DNA of 64,000 nucleotides from the NCBI RefSeq assembly GCF_024213665.1, contig NZ_JANAVP010000027.1, forward strand, positions 1 through 64,000, in the 5' to 3' direction. The position numbers and the translations under genes are program-made. The notes under the pieces were generated by a model. It was not told the origin of the DNA. It searched no databases and was given only the letters and a program-made list of their open reading frames with translations. This DNA comes from Streptomyces sp. A3M-1-3. Its GTDB lineage: Bacteria > Actinomycetota > Actinomycetes > Streptomycetales > Streptomycetaceae. Positions 17,758 to 25,986 of the stretch are shown in pieces; within the stretch, counting starts at the first letter, position 1; every line of letters begins with the position of its first letter.

Positions 17758-19113
17758 GTGAAGAGGCAGCGCAGCAGGAGCGGCCGGACGACTCTCGCCG
17801 CGGCGGCGGCAATGTGCGCGGTGGCAGCCGCGCCCGGGGCGGCGTACGCCGCGGGTCCGGACGACGTGCAGCCGTACAAGACCGCCGCGGACGCCAAGCC
17901 GGTGAAGGGCGCGGCCAGCAGCGCGGAAGGGCCGCGGCTCGAACCCGGCGGCATCTACACCGACAGCATCAAGCCGGGCGAGGAGCGCTTCTACACCGTC
18001 GACCTGGACGCCAAGTCCAACGTCTTCGTCTCCGCGGTCGGCGCGCCCGCGGCCGGCAGCAAGGTCGCGTTCAGCGACGGCATCGACATCGTCCTGATGA
18101 GCACCGGCGGCGACGAGTGCAGCTCCTCCGACGACACCGACTTCGGGTCGGAGCAGGCCCGGCCGATCGCCGACTACGCCCACCGCAGGATCCGCGAGGA
18201 CGGGGACTGCCAGCAGGCGGGCCCGTACTACGTGAAGGTGGTGCGGACCAGCGAGAAGACGTCCGGGCCCGAGGCATGGCCGGTCGAACTCGCCTTCATG
18301 CAGGAGCCCGGGCTGAGGAGCGGCGCGTCCGCGACGGCTCCGCCGACCTCCTGGAACTCCGCCTCACCCGCCCCCGCGAGCGGCACACCGCAAAAGCGTG
18401 AGGGCGGCACCGGGTTCAACGACGCCCGCGCCCTGGGCGACGGGGTGTGGAAGGACACCCTGGCGCCGGGACAGACCCGCTTCTACCGGGTGCCGCTCGA
18501 CTGGGGGCAGCAGCTCACCGTCAACGCGGAACTGGCCAACGCGAAGATGACCAAGGACAGCGGCTTCGCCGCCCCCGCGTTGACCACGGCGCTCTACAAC
18601 ACCGCGCGCGGACCTGCCGTCTCCGAGAACACCTCGTACGACGGCAAACAGGCCGCTGACGGGCTCGGGCCGACCGCCCCCGTCGCGTACAGCAACCGCT
18701 TCTCCAACGACTCGGCGGCGCTGCCCATGCGCTTCTCGGGCTGGTACTACCTCGCCGTCACCCTCGACAAGAGGGTCGGCGAATTCACCACGGGGACCGT
18801 GCCGCTGACGCTGCGGGTCACCATCGGCGGCAAAGCCGCCCAGGGGCCGGACTACGACGGGGACGCCGCCGCAGCCGGCTTCGGGCTCACCGGAGCCGAC
18901 CGGGAAGCCGCTGAGAAGGGCCAGACCGCCGTCGAAGCGGGCGAGAGCGGCACGATGAAGGTCGTCGCCGCCGTCGGCATCGGGGCAGGCACCGTGCTCG
19001 TGCTCGGACTCGGCGCGTGGACGATGCTCGCCAGGCGGCGCGGGAGCGCCGCACCCGCCGGGCCCGTGTCGGACGGGCCGACACAGCAGCAATACGGGCC
19101 CTCTGCCTGGTAG
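17758..19113 (+). CDS. Secreted protein with C-terminal membrane anchor
   Basis: A 451-residue protein starting at GTG 17758 with GGGGTAG upstream. A signal peptide (RTTLAAAAAMCAVAAAPGAAYA) is followed by two beta-rich extracellular segments with repeated themes: GGIYTDSIKPGEERFYTVDL near residue 65 and VWKDTLAPGQTRFYRVPLDW near 240. The protein ends with a transmembrane helix (VAAVGIGAGTVLVLGLGAWTMLA) and a basic cytosolic tail. The repeated PGxxRFYxV element resembles peptidase C-terminal-type (PPC) beta-sandwich domains. It faces a Ser/Thr kinase gene on the other strand with a 1-bp gap between stops. The role is unknown, possibly a cell-envelope partner. Confidence 0.75.
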   Translation: MKRQRSRSGRTTLAAAAAMCAVAAAPGAAYAAGPDDVQPYKTAADAKPVKGAASSAEGPRLEPGGIYTDSIKPGEERFYTVDLDAKSNVFVSAVGAPAAGSKVAFSDGIDIVLMSTGGDECSSSDDTDFGSEQARPIADYAHRRIREDGDCQQAGPYYVKVVRTSEKTSGPEAWPVELAFMQEPGLRSGASATAPPTSWNSASPAPASGTPQKREGGTGFNDARALGDGVWKDTLAPGQTRFYRVPLDWGQQLTVNAELANAKMTKDSGFAAPALTTALYNTARGPAVSENTSYDGKQAADGLGPTAPVAYSNRFSNDSAALPMRFSGWYYLAVTLDKRVGEFTTGTVPLTLRVTIGGKAAQGPDYDGDAAAAGFGLTGADREAAEKGQTAVEAGESGTMKVVAAVGIGAGTVLVLGLGAWTMLARRRGSAAPAGPVSDGPTQQQYGPSAW

Positions 19114-19114
19114 T

Positions 19115-20443
19115 TCAGGACTGGGTCAGCGCCCAGATGCCCACCGCGAAACACAGCAGCGCCACCAGCAGCACCGGGATCGCCACCTTCGGGGGCGGTC
19201 CCGGTCGCCGTTCGGCGGGCGCGGGTACGGGCGCCGTCCGAGCGGGAACCTGCGGGCCCTGAGCGGTGTATGGATGAGTGAGGGGATTGTCGTGCTGCAC
19301 CGCTGACGTCGGGGCCTGAGACGGGTCGTACGCGGCGGCGGAGAGGGGGGAGGCCGCATGCGCGGGTACGGGGGCGGGGGCCGCGTAGGACGTCGGGGCT
19401 GGGATCGGGGCGGGGATCGGGGTGGGGGGAGTGGACGGCTGCGCCGGCTGAGGGAGCGATGTGGCCTGCTGTGGGGGCGGGGCCAGATGAAAGCTGCCCG
19501 TCTCCGACATCGCGGGGGACTGCTGAGCGGGCGGCTGGGGTTGTGGGGTCGACTGGGCGGCCGGCTCGGGGCCGTTCGGGCCGAACCCGGCCGGGAGCGG
19601 GCCGATCTGGTCGAAAACTTCGACCGGATCGTCGTCGGGACCCGGCTCCGGAAGCATCTCGGCTGCCGCGGTCAGCGCCTTACGGGCGCCCGTTGCCGTA
19701 CGGAAGCGGGCCTGCGGGTCCGGCTGGAGCAGATTGGCGATCACCTGCCACAGCGGCTCCGGAATACCCTGCGGCGCGCCAGGAGTGCCGTACGCGGCGA
19801 AGTGCTCGACCAGGGCCTGGGAGTCCGGCTTCTGGCCCTGCAGCAGATAGAGCGCGACCAGGCCGACCGCGAAGAGGTCGGCCGGGAAATCCGGCTCCGC
19901 GCCCAGCATTTGCTCCGGAGCGAAATAACCGGGCGTGCCCACCACATAGTTGGTCTCGGTCAGGCGCGGCTCACCCTTGCGCATCGAGATGCCGAAGTCG
20001 GACAGCCGCAGATGCGGCCGCCCCGTCCCGGTGGCCTCCAGCAGGATGTTGGCCGGCTTGATGTCCCGGTGCACCACGCCTTCCGCGTGCACCGCGGCGA
20101 GACCGGCCAACAGCTGGTCCAGCAACGTGCAGACGAAGCGAGGAGGCAGAGGGCCGTAGTCGCCGATGACATGGGCGAGCGATCCGCCGCTCACCAAGTC
20201 CATGGTGAACAGCACCTTGTCGTCGTCCGCAGCCCACGAGGCAGGGGCGAGTACGTGGGGGTGGTCGATCCGCAGCGCCTGTTCACGCACGAAGCGCAGC
20301 AGGGTATGCGCGTCGCTCTGCTGGAGCACCTTGGCCGCCACATACCGGCGGCGCCGATGATCCCAGGAACGCCAGACCGCGCCTACTCCACCGCGTCCGA
20401 TCGGATCGATCAGCTCGTACCGACCGGCAAAGACCTCACCCAT
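19115..20443 (-). CDS. Membrane Ser/Thr protein kinase (PknB-like)
   Basis: A 442-residue Hanks-type kinase with all core motifs: Gly loop GRGGVGAVW near residue 17, the ATP-binding Lys in YVAAKVL, the catalytic loop HRDIKPANILL, DFG in LSDFGISM, and GTPGYFAPEQ. The catalytic domain ends near residue 260. A long Pro/Ala-rich linker follows, then a C-terminal transmembrane helix (VAIPVLLVALLCFAVGIWALT) with almost nothing outside. It therefore lacks PASTA-type extracellular sensor domains. It lies downstream of, and probably with, the regulator at 21042, separated by 50 bp. Substrates are unknown. Confidence 0.92.
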   Translation of the reverse strand: MGEVFAGRYELIDPIGRGGVGAVWRSWDHRRRRYVAAKVLQQSDAHTLLRFVREQALRIDHPHVLAPASWAADDDKVLFTMDLVSGGSLAHVIGDYGPLPPRFVCTLLDQLLAGLAAVHAEGVVHRDIKPANILLEATGTGRPHLRLSDFGISMRKGEPRLTETNYVVGTPGYFAPEQMLGAEPDFPADLFAVGLVALYLLQGQKPDSQALVEHFAAYGTPGAPQGIPEPLWQVIANLLQPDPQARFRTATGARKALTAAAEMLPEPGPDDDPVEVFDQIGPLPAGFGPNGPEPAAQSTPQPQPPAQQSPAMSETGSFHLAPPPQQATSLPQPAQPSTPPTPIPAPIPAPTSYAAPAPVPAHAASPLSAAAYDPSQAPTSAVQHDNPLTHPYTAQGPQVPARTAPVPAPAERRPGPPPKVAIPVLLVALLCFAVGIWALTQS

Positions 20444-20493
20444 TGTGCTGCGCCCGCTCCCCGTCCGACTTCCTGCCGCTTCGTCTGCCTCGT

Positions 20494-21042
20494 TCAGCCC
20501 TGATGCGCCTCGTAGTGGGAGACCGCGTCCGCGGTACGCCCGGCGCCATACACCCGGAGGAACTCTGCCAGTTCCGGCTGGGTCGGTGCGAGGGTGTCCG
20601 CGGCATCGATAATGTCGCCGGCCGCCGCCACCGAGCGCAGCAGGGACTGGATTTCCCGCACCACCCGGCGCACCGTGGGGGCGCCGGAACTACTCGTCGT
20701 CTGGCTGCTGTTGCTGAGCACCGAACCGCCCTGGGACCTCTTGATCTCGTCCATCCGGTCGGTGGCCTCGGCGGCGCTGACGCTGCCGTCGGCCACCAGG
20801 CTTGCCAGCTCCTGCAGGGCCTGGACGCGCTGGACCACGGCCGGGTTGCCGATCTTGGCGCGCTGGCCGCTCATCAGCTGGGACAGCATGGGCGCGGACA
20901 GTCCGAGTACCGCCGCAAGCCGGGCCTGATTCAGGCCGAGGTCGTCGATGAGCCTACGGAAGAGCGCCCCCAGCGGCTCCCCGTACCAACTGCGCTGCAG
21001 TTCTCTGGCTCTCGCCGTCGTCTCCTGTTGTGCTGCATCCAC
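20494..21042 (-). CDS. Helix-turn-helix DNA-binding protein
   Basis: A 182-residue protein. GTG 21042 (VDAAQQETTARARELQ) is chosen because GGGGAGAC lies just upstream and the longer frame adds only arginine-rich sequence. A Cro/Xre-like helix-turn-helix is visible at about residues 30-62: FRRLIDDLGLNQARLAAVLGLSAPMLSQLMSGQRAKIG. A Ser/Thr-rich linker leads to a C-terminal helical part (VVREIQSLLRSVAAAGDIIDAADTLAP). It precedes the Ser/Thr kinase on the same strand and follows tRNA-Ala on the opposite strand, a conserved-looking chromosomal arrangement. It may be a target or partner of the kinase, which is inference. Confidence 0.8.
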   Translation of the reverse strand: MDAAQQETTARARELQRSWYGEPLGALFRRLIDDLGLNQARLAAVLGLSAPMLSQLMSGQRAKIGNPAVVQRVQALQELASLVADGSVSAAEATDRMDEIKRSQGGSVLSNSSQTTSSSGAPTVRRVVREIQSLLRSVAAAGDIIDAADTLAPTQPELAEFLRVYGAGRTADAVSHYEAHQG

Positions 21043-21180
21043 TGCGTCTCCCCTTCGCTGGTGCGAACCTCGCGTGCATCCTACGGAGCGTGGTCGCCCA
21101 CGGGGAGTCCTATTCATTTTGCGGGATACAGGGGGTCACCCGGTACTCTGTTCTGCGGCGGCCGCCCAGTGCGCCGTTTC

Positions 21181-21253
21181 GGGGCCTTAGCTCAGTTGGT
21201 AGAGCGCTGTCTTTGCATGGCAGATGTCAGGGGTTCGACTCCCCTAGGCTCCA
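21181..21253 (+). tRNA. tRNA-Ala (TGC anticodon)
   Basis: A full cloverleaf of 73 nt. The acceptor GGGGCCT pairs with AGGCTCC (one G-U); the D-arm is AGCTCAGTTGGTAGAGC. The anticodon stem CTGTC/GGCAG holds loop TTTGCAT with anticodon TGC, and the T-arm is AGGGG-TTCGACT-CCCCT. The discriminator base is A and the genomic 3' end is CCC, so CCA is added after transcription. Confidence 0.97.
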
Positions 21254-21264
21254 CCCCGTAAATG

Positions 21265-21305
21265 CCCTCTGACCTGCGTAAACGCGGTTTCAGGGGGTGT
21301 TTTTC
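21265..21305 (+). terminator. Probable tRNA terminator
   Basis: CCCTCTGA pairs with TCAGGGGG (one mismatch) around an inner CCTGCG/CGCGG region, followed by GTGTTTTTC. It begins 12 nt after the tRNA. Confidence 0.55.
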
Positions 21306-21390
21306 GTGCCCATCGGTGGGCGCGTTGATGCCCACTTGGAGTGTGGGAGCCCTTGATTCTTCAGGGGTGCGAAGGCTTTTTGCTCCCCGT

Positions 21391-21670
21391 AGATCCCTGG
21401 CTGGGCGAGCGCCCGCAGGCGCCCCGCGTCCGCATCGCCCTCATCGGGCGAGGCCAAGGCGACGGCCGCCCGCCGCGGCACCGGCGACCTCAAGCGCCTG
21501 GAGCGCATACGCACCCTTCTGGTCGCCGACCAGGGCTACGGCGCCACCGGTACTGCCCTGGCGCCTGTACTCCCTGCACACCTTCTGCCCCGACCTCTTC
21601 GAGCTGGCCGCCCGTCGCGACGAACCCGCGCCTCGTCGACCTGCCCACCCTCTACGGCGTTGTGGGAGTC
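21391..21670 (+). pseudogene. Decayed ATPase/nuclease C-terminal fragment, copy 1
   Basis: Pieces readable in different frames line up with the copy near 25.5 kb. LGERPQAPRVRIALIG is followed by a frameshift, then GTGDLKRLERIRTLL, DQGYGATGTALA, LYSLHTFCPDLFELAARRD and LVDLPTLYG. The pattern (Asp in a VDVIAL segment in the other copy, then GE.K) is that of a PD-(D/E)xK nuclease domain at the end of bacterial ATPases of the DUF234 type; the assignment is tentative. At least three indels break it. It lies just downstream of tRNA-Ala, a typical landing site for integrating DNA. Confidence 0.6.
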
Positions 21671-21710
21671 CGGATATGCGGAAGTAGTGCCCGCGGCGTC
21701 TACGCGCACG

Positions 21711-21716
21711 TATACT
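21711..21716 (+). promoter_or_regulatory. -10 box of a probable leaderless toxin-antitoxin transcript
   Basis: TATACT lies 6 nt upstream of the antitoxin ATG at 21723, and there is no Shine-Dalgarno sequence. Transcription starting at or next to the ATG is the simplest reading. Confidence 0.45.
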
Positions 21717-21722
21717 CGCGCT

Positions 21723-21992
21723 ATGTCTGATGTCATGATCCGTGTGCCGGCGGAAGTCCGGGACCGTCTCGCCGTGCTTGCCGAGGCGCGCGGCACATCC
21801 ATGCGTGCTGTCATCGAGGAATTCGCCCAGTCCACCCTCACCCCCGAAGAGCGCCGTGAGCGTGCGGAGCGGGCCCGCGCCTATATGGCCGAGCACTTCG
21901 GGCACTACGTCACCGACGAGGAGAGCGCCGAGATGGGGCACAAGATGCGCGCAGCCGCTGCCGCACACCGTGCGGAGACCGTCGGCCGGTGA
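21723..21992 (+). CDS. Antitoxin, ribbon-helix-helix type
   Basis: An 89-residue protein. MSDVMIRVPAEVRDRLAVLAEARGTSMRAVIEEF is a MetJ/Arc ribbon-helix-helix DNA-binding domain: a short beta strand (VMIRVP) and two helices. The charged C-terminal tail (PEERRERAERARAYMAEHF) would wrap the toxin. ATG 21723 is chosen because the domain begins there and a TATACT -10 box sits 6 nt upstream, suggesting a leaderless mRNA. The stop overlaps the GTG of the toxin gene as GTGA. Such antitoxins repress their own operon. Confidence 0.85.
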   Translation: MSDVMIRVPAEVRDRLAVLAEARGTSMRAVIEEFAQSTLTPEERRERAERARAYMAEHFGHYVTDEESAEMGHKMRAAAAAHRAETVGR

Positions 21993-22378
21993 ACCTCACG
22001 CACTACGTTCTCGACACTCCCACCCTCCTTGGGCTCGGTGGCAACAAGCAGCTGTCCGGTCTCATCCACCGTGCCTATGCCGAACCGGACGCACGGCTGT
22101 GGGTCCCTCTGCTGTCCCTTGTCGAAGCCGAGCGTGAAAAGCCTGGGATCATCGAGCACATCGGGCAACTCGAAGTGCTCCACACCCTCGATCTCGACTA
22201 CGCCGGAACCTACGGGGTGATGTCGCTGCACCGCGAAGGTGTCCCGCTGGGGGTCGCTGCGGCGATCCACGGTGCGCGGAACCTCCTCCTCGACCCTGAG
22301 AATGACGCTCTGGTCGCGACAGTCGCCCTTGAGGCGTACCAAGGGTCAGGGGTCCGGATCTTCGATCTCAACCGCTGA
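21989..22378 (+). CDS. Toxin, PIN-domain-like
   Basis: A 129-residue protein translated from GTG 21989, overlapping the antitoxin stop. YVLDTPTLLGLGG at the start gives the first acidic residue, and LLSLVEAEREKPG near residue 45 the conserved Glu. NLLLDPENDALVATVALEAYQGSGVRIFDL at the end resembles the last two strands and acidic residues of a PIN RNase. Divergence from classical VapC is considerable, so RNase activity is inferred from this pattern and from the paired antitoxin. The module lies in a segment bounded by two decayed homologous fragments. Confidence 0.75.
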   Translation: MNLTHYVLDTPTLLGLGGNKQLSGLIHRAYAEPDARLWVPLLSLVEAEREKPGIIEHIGQLEVLHTLDLDYAGTYGVMSLHREGVPLGVAAAIHGARNLLLDPENDALVATVALEAYQGSGVRIFDLNR

Positions 22379-22518
22379 ACCAGCCGCTGTGACGCGCGCC
22401 CACGTGGCCACGGCCCATGAGTCCGGGCAACGCTACGGCCCGCATGACGTCGCGCTGAGCCGAGCGCATCAGGGTGGCCGACGTCTCCGCGTCGCCTTCT
22501 ACGATCGGAGGCATGGCG

Positions 22519-23571
22519 ATGAACCGGATGAACCGCGAGGAGTTCTACGCGCGGCTGGACGTGTTGGACGAGGCGCGGCTGAAGAAGGCCCTGTGGGCGG
22601 TGTACTGGCGCTCGGCAGTCCCGGTGCGGGAGCGGATCGAGGCGGAGACCGCCCCGGTGGCACCGGCCCCGCGCCGTCCGGTGACGAGCGGGCCGCCCGA
22701 TCCGCAGCGGGTTCTCGATGAGGTGCGCGGCTTCACCGCGCTGGCCCGTACGGGCTCGTACATGGCCGGTGACCGGCGGGTCTCGCCCCGCGAGCGGTCG
22801 GGCTGGCGGTTCACCTTCCGGCGTCTGGCCGCTGATGCGCAGGCCGCGCTGGCGGCCCAGGAGTGCGGGCCCGCGCGGGAGGCGGTGGCCGACCTGGTCG
22901 ACCTGGCCGTCGAGGTGAAGTCCTACGACCACTTCCGCTCCGAGGACCCGATGGAAGCGGCGGGTTTCGTCGCCTCCGACGTGGTGGCCCGGCTGTGGGG
23001 CCGGGTCCTGGAACTGCGGGGCGTGGACGGGCTCGCCGAGCAGGCCATGGAGCAACTGGTGCGCTGGGAGTCCCCGTACGGCTGGACGCGGTCGGGCTGG
23101 GGCAAGGTCAGCGAGAAGGAGACCACCCTGGCCGTCGTACTCGAACGGCTGCTGCGCGACCCCGGAGCGTGGGTGGAGTGCGCGGACGGATACCTGCGGG
23201 CCCTGGACGAGGTGGCACAGACCGATCCCGGTCACGCCCGGGCCTCTTACGGCTCGGTGGACTACCTGCGCAAGGACCGGGCCCGCAGTCTGGCCGAGTG
23301 GAACGGGATGCTGCTCGAGCGGCTGGTGGACTACGACGCGGCGGACCGCCTGGACAAGATCGCCGGACACCCGGCGTTCGCCGGCGCGGAACACCGCCTC
23401 TTCCAGGCCAAGCTGGCCCGGCAGCGCGGCGAGACACAGCGGGCGCGCGACCTGGTCGAGGAAGGTCTGGCCGAACTCCCTGGCCACGAGGAGCTGCACG
23501 ACCTCGCCGCACAGACCGGCGCCGTGGTGCCGGAGAGCGCTCGGGCGGGCATGGCACGGCACGGCCTCTGA
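22519..23571 (+). CDS. Helical protein of unknown function
   Basis: A 350-residue, Arg/Glu/Ala-rich protein predicted to be largely helical with no signal peptide or transmembrane segment. It begins MNRMNREEFYARLDVLDEARL and contains DPMEAAGFVASDVVARLWGRVLELRG and WESPYGWTRSGWGKVSEKETTLA. Near the end, FQAKLARQRGETQRARDLVEEGLAELPGHEELHDL looks like one TPR-type pair. ATG 22519 has GGAG 8 nt upstream; ATG 22513 is two codons earlier. I do not recognise a family. It may be transcribed on its own. Confidence 0.7.
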   Translation: MNRMNREEFYARLDVLDEARLKKALWAVYWRSAVPVRERIEAETAPVAPAPRRPVTSGPPDPQRVLDEVRGFTALARTGSYMAGDRRVSPRERSGWRFTFRRLAADAQAALAAQECGPAREAVADLVDLAVEVKSYDHFRSEDPMEAAGFVASDVVARLWGRVLELRGVDGLAEQAMEQLVRWESPYGWTRSGWGKVSEKETTLAVVLERLLRDPGAWVECADGYLRALDEVAQTDPGHARASYGSVDYLRKDRARSLAEWNGMLLERLVDYDAADRLDKIAGHPAFAGAEHRLFQAKLARQRGETQRARDLVEEGLAELPGHEELHDLAAQTGAVVPESARAGMARHGL

Positions 23572-23674
23572 GCTGAGACCTCCCGGGGCGGCATCGCGGT
23601 CTTCGGCACCGTGTCGCGGACTGCCAGACTGGACGCGTCAGGCAGGTGAGTGAGGACGGCGGGACGAGTACCCC

Positions 23675-25123
23675 ATGGGCAAGCGCAATCAAGAGCGCCG
23701 CAGGGCCAAGCAGAAGCAGCGTCGTCAGCAGGCGCGATCGCGGGAGCAGGGGCAGTCGGCGCCCTCTGGCAGTGCTTTCGGGTTCGGCGGTGTCTTCGGG
23801 GGTGGCACGTTCGGCGATGCGCAGGACGGGCCGTTCGGTTTCGTGCCGCCGCCACGAAAGCCTTCACTCGCCGACGAGCTGGAACATACGGTCCATGACG
23901 TGATCGAGGCGCCCGAGGAGCACGCCGAGCGGGAGATCGTCGTCGCCGCGTCCTGGCTGGCCTCCTCCGAGCGGCGCAGGCCGCCGCTCAGCCGGGCCGT
24001 GCTCGCGATGACCGACCGGCTCTTCGGCGCCCTGTGGCGTACGGGCTGGCAGCCGGCCGATGTCGTACGGGCGGTACGCAAGGAACTCAAGGCGCGCCAT
24101 GGCCGTCTGGCCGTGGACATGATCGCTGCCGAGGCTCGGCGGTACGCGGCCGCCGGTCTTGAGTACCGCTGGGCCGCACAGCTGAACGAGCTCGAGGCGC
24201 ACCCGTGGTGGGGGTCGGACGAGGAATGGCTGCCAGCCCTCGCGGCCCGCGAGAAGCTGAACCATCTGGCCCTCGCGAGCTGCCTGTTCGAGCTGCTGCG
24301 GCTGTTGTCCTGGCTGCCCGCGCTTGAGGTTCTCTGCCCGCCGCCGAACACGTCGGCCACCGCTACGGCGGCCCGGCCCGCGTCACCCGAGGCGGCCCGG
24401 ATGCTGGGGCGTATCCGCGCGCTGCTGACCAAGGCGGAGTCGACGGAGTTCCCCGAGGAGGCCGAGGCGCTCACTGCCAAGGCACAGCAGCTGATGGCCG
24501 AGCACAGCATCAGCGAGGCCCTGCTGGCCGCGCGGGGTGGGCGCCGGGACGCCCCGGCCGGCATCCGGGTGGGCGTGGAGAACCCGTACGAGCAGCCCAA
24601 GGCGGTGCTGCTCGAGGTGGTGGCCGCCGCGAACCGCTGCCGTTCGGTGTGGTCCAAGAACCTCGGTTTCGCCACCGTCATCGGCTTCGAAGCCGATCTG
24701 GACGCGGTGGAGTTGCTGTATACCTCGCTTCTGGTCCAGGTGACTGCCGCCCTGCAGGCCGAGGGCGGGCGCAGTCACGCGGGCGGCGGCAGCCGCACCC
24801 GCTCCTTCCGTTCCTCGTTCCTGACCTCGTACGCGACCCGGATCGGTGAGCGGCTCACCGAGGCGACCGCGCACGCCACGGACGAGGCAGTGGCCGCGCA
24901 GGGCACGTCAACAGTCGGGCGGACGGGGGGTGCCACCGGCGAGAAGACACTGTTGCCCGTCCTCGCCGCCCGGCACCAGGCGGTCGAGGAAGAGACCGAA
25001 CGGATCTTCCCTCAGCTCTCCTACTCCCGGTCCTCGGGCGTCAGCGACTGGGAAGGCTGGACGAGCGGCCGGGCGGCAGCCGACCGTGCCACCCTCGGTA
25101 CGGAGAGCGGGGAGCTCACATGA
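23675..25123 (+). CDS. DUF2786 domain protein
   Basis: A 482-residue protein. The N-terminus is very basic and low-complexity (MGKRNQERRRAKQKQRRQQ) and is followed by a Gly/Phe-rich stretch. A helical domain from about residue 65 to 215 includes LFGALWRTGWQPADVVRAVRKEL. Residues around 245-285 (RIRALLTKAESTEFPEEAEALTAKAQQLMAEHSI) are a clear DUF2786 signature. The end has SWSKNLGF-type and ERIFPQLSY segments. The domain is common in actinobacteria and phages, with no proven function; nucleic-acid binding is plausible given the basic N-terminus. It is 103 bp downstream of the unknown helical gene. Confidence 0.85.
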   Translation: MGKRNQERRRAKQKQRRQQARSREQGQSAPSGSAFGFGGVFGGGTFGDAQDGPFGFVPPPRKPSLADELEHTVHDVIEAPEEHAEREIVVAASWLASSERRRPPLSRAVLAMTDRLFGALWRTGWQPADVVRAVRKELKARHGRLAVDMIAAEARRYAAAGLEYRWAAQLNELEAHPWWGSDEEWLPALAAREKLNHLALASCLFELLRLLSWLPALEVLCPPPNTSATATAARPASPEAARMLGRIRALLTKAESTEFPEEAEALTAKAQQLMAEHSISEALLAARGGRRDAPAGIRVGVENPYEQPKAVLLEVVAAANRCRSVWSKNLGFATVIGFEADLDAVELLYTSLLVQVTAALQAEGGRSHAGGGSRTRSFRSSFLTSYATRIGERLTEATAHATDEAVAAQGTSTVGRTGGATGEKTLLPVLAARHQAVEEETERIFPQLSYSRSSGVSDWEGWTSGRAAADRATLGTESGELT

Positions 25124-25239
25124 CCATCCTGGGCAGCGGGCAACAAGGCCGCCGGATGCCCTCTACGGCAGCGAGCTTGTTGATTTGCGCAAATAGTCGT
25201 GATGGTGGGATTGAGCCCAGTGTTCATAGGCTTTTTGTG

Positions 25240-25720
25240 TTGCGGTTTAGTGACGCGGTCGCCACTTACGCCGGCTTGAGGCCCGGGAGCCTGCGCCTGA
25301 CGGACTGGCGTGACGTGCTGTCCAACTTCGAGGACCTGGCCCCGGAGTTCACCCGCCGCTACGCCCACACCCTGCTGCCCGGCGGACTGCCCGGCCCGGT
25401 CGGCACCACCGAGGTCGCCGATCAGGCCGCCCGGACGAAGCGCGAGGTCGACGTCATCGCGCTGGCCGCCGGCGAGCGCCCGCAGGCCCCCCCCGCGCGA
25501 AGATCGCGCTCCTGGGTGAGGTTAAGGCGACCGCCGGGGGACCGGGGACCTGGAGCGCCTGGAGTGCATCCGTACCCTGCTCGCCGATCAGGGGTACGAC
25601 ACCGTCGGCACCACGCTGGCCCTGTACTCCCTGCACGGCTTCTACTCCGACCTGATCGACTTGGCCGACCGGCGCGACGACCTCCTCCTGGTAGATCTGC
25701 CCACTCTCTACGGAACGTGA
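25240..25720 (+). pseudogene. Decayed ATPase/nuclease fragment, copy 2
   Basis: An open stretch reads SLRLTDWRDVLSNFEDLAPEFTRRYAHTLLPGG and REVDVIALAAGERPQAP. After an indel near 25490 it continues as KIALLGEVKATA, then (after further shifts) GDLERLECIRTLLADQGYDTVGTTLALYSLHGF, ending DLPTLYGT and TGA. VDVIAL plus GEVK fit a PD-(D/E)xK nuclease core. No N-terminal ATPase part is present. It is the counterpart of the fragment at 21391-21670 in the same orientation, so the toxin-antitoxin and DUF2786 genes lie between two related relics. Confidence 0.6.
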
Positions 25721-25768
25721 CAGGCCTGTGCGCGCACGGGTGGCTACGGACCGTGGATGAGGGAAGCC

Positions 25769-25895
25769 GTCAGGCGGCGGTGCGGGGCGGGCCGGCGTCG
25801 AGGGCGCTGCGGATCTCGGCGGCCTAGCGGTCGATGCAGTTTTTGGACGTTGCTTCCTTTGGCGAGGCGGCGGTAGTCGGCGGGCAGCTTTCGCG
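25769..25895 (-). pseudogene. Short gene tail remnant
   Basis: On the minus strand the sequence reads KLPADYRRLAKGSNVQK, then after a shift CIDR, a TAG stop, and AAEIRSALDAGPPRTAA before a final stop. This looks like the natural C-terminus of a protein cut by an indel and a nonsense codon. It is too short to name. It lies directly upstream of the SoxR-type promoter at 25934. Confidence 0.3.
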
Positions 25896-25933
25896 CCGTG
25901 AGAGGTGTGTGTTCGGCGTCGCCTGCCCAGGGC

Positions 25934-25964
25934 TTGACCTCAAGAGTGCTTGAGGAATGAGACT
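25934..25964 (+). promoter_or_regulatory. SoxR-type promoter upstream of broken quinone reductase
   Basis: TTGACC (-35, 25934-25939) and GAGACT (-10, 25959-25964) are 19 bp apart, the long spacer typical of MerR-family promoters. The spacer carries the dyad CCTCAAGAGTGCTTGAGG (25938-25955), with CCTCAAG/CTTGAGG arms identical to streptomycete SoxR boxes. SoxR activates quinone reductases and exporters in response to redox-active metabolites. The downstream gene is a quinone-reductase-like pseudogene. Confidence 0.8.
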
Positions 25965-25986
25965 ACGGGGGACTCGACCCACCAGA

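Noticed and set aside
22519..23571. Assignment as a TPR or SWIM-associated protein.
   Set aside because: Only one TPR-like helix pair is visible and there is no zinc-binding Cys/His pattern, so it is left as unknown.
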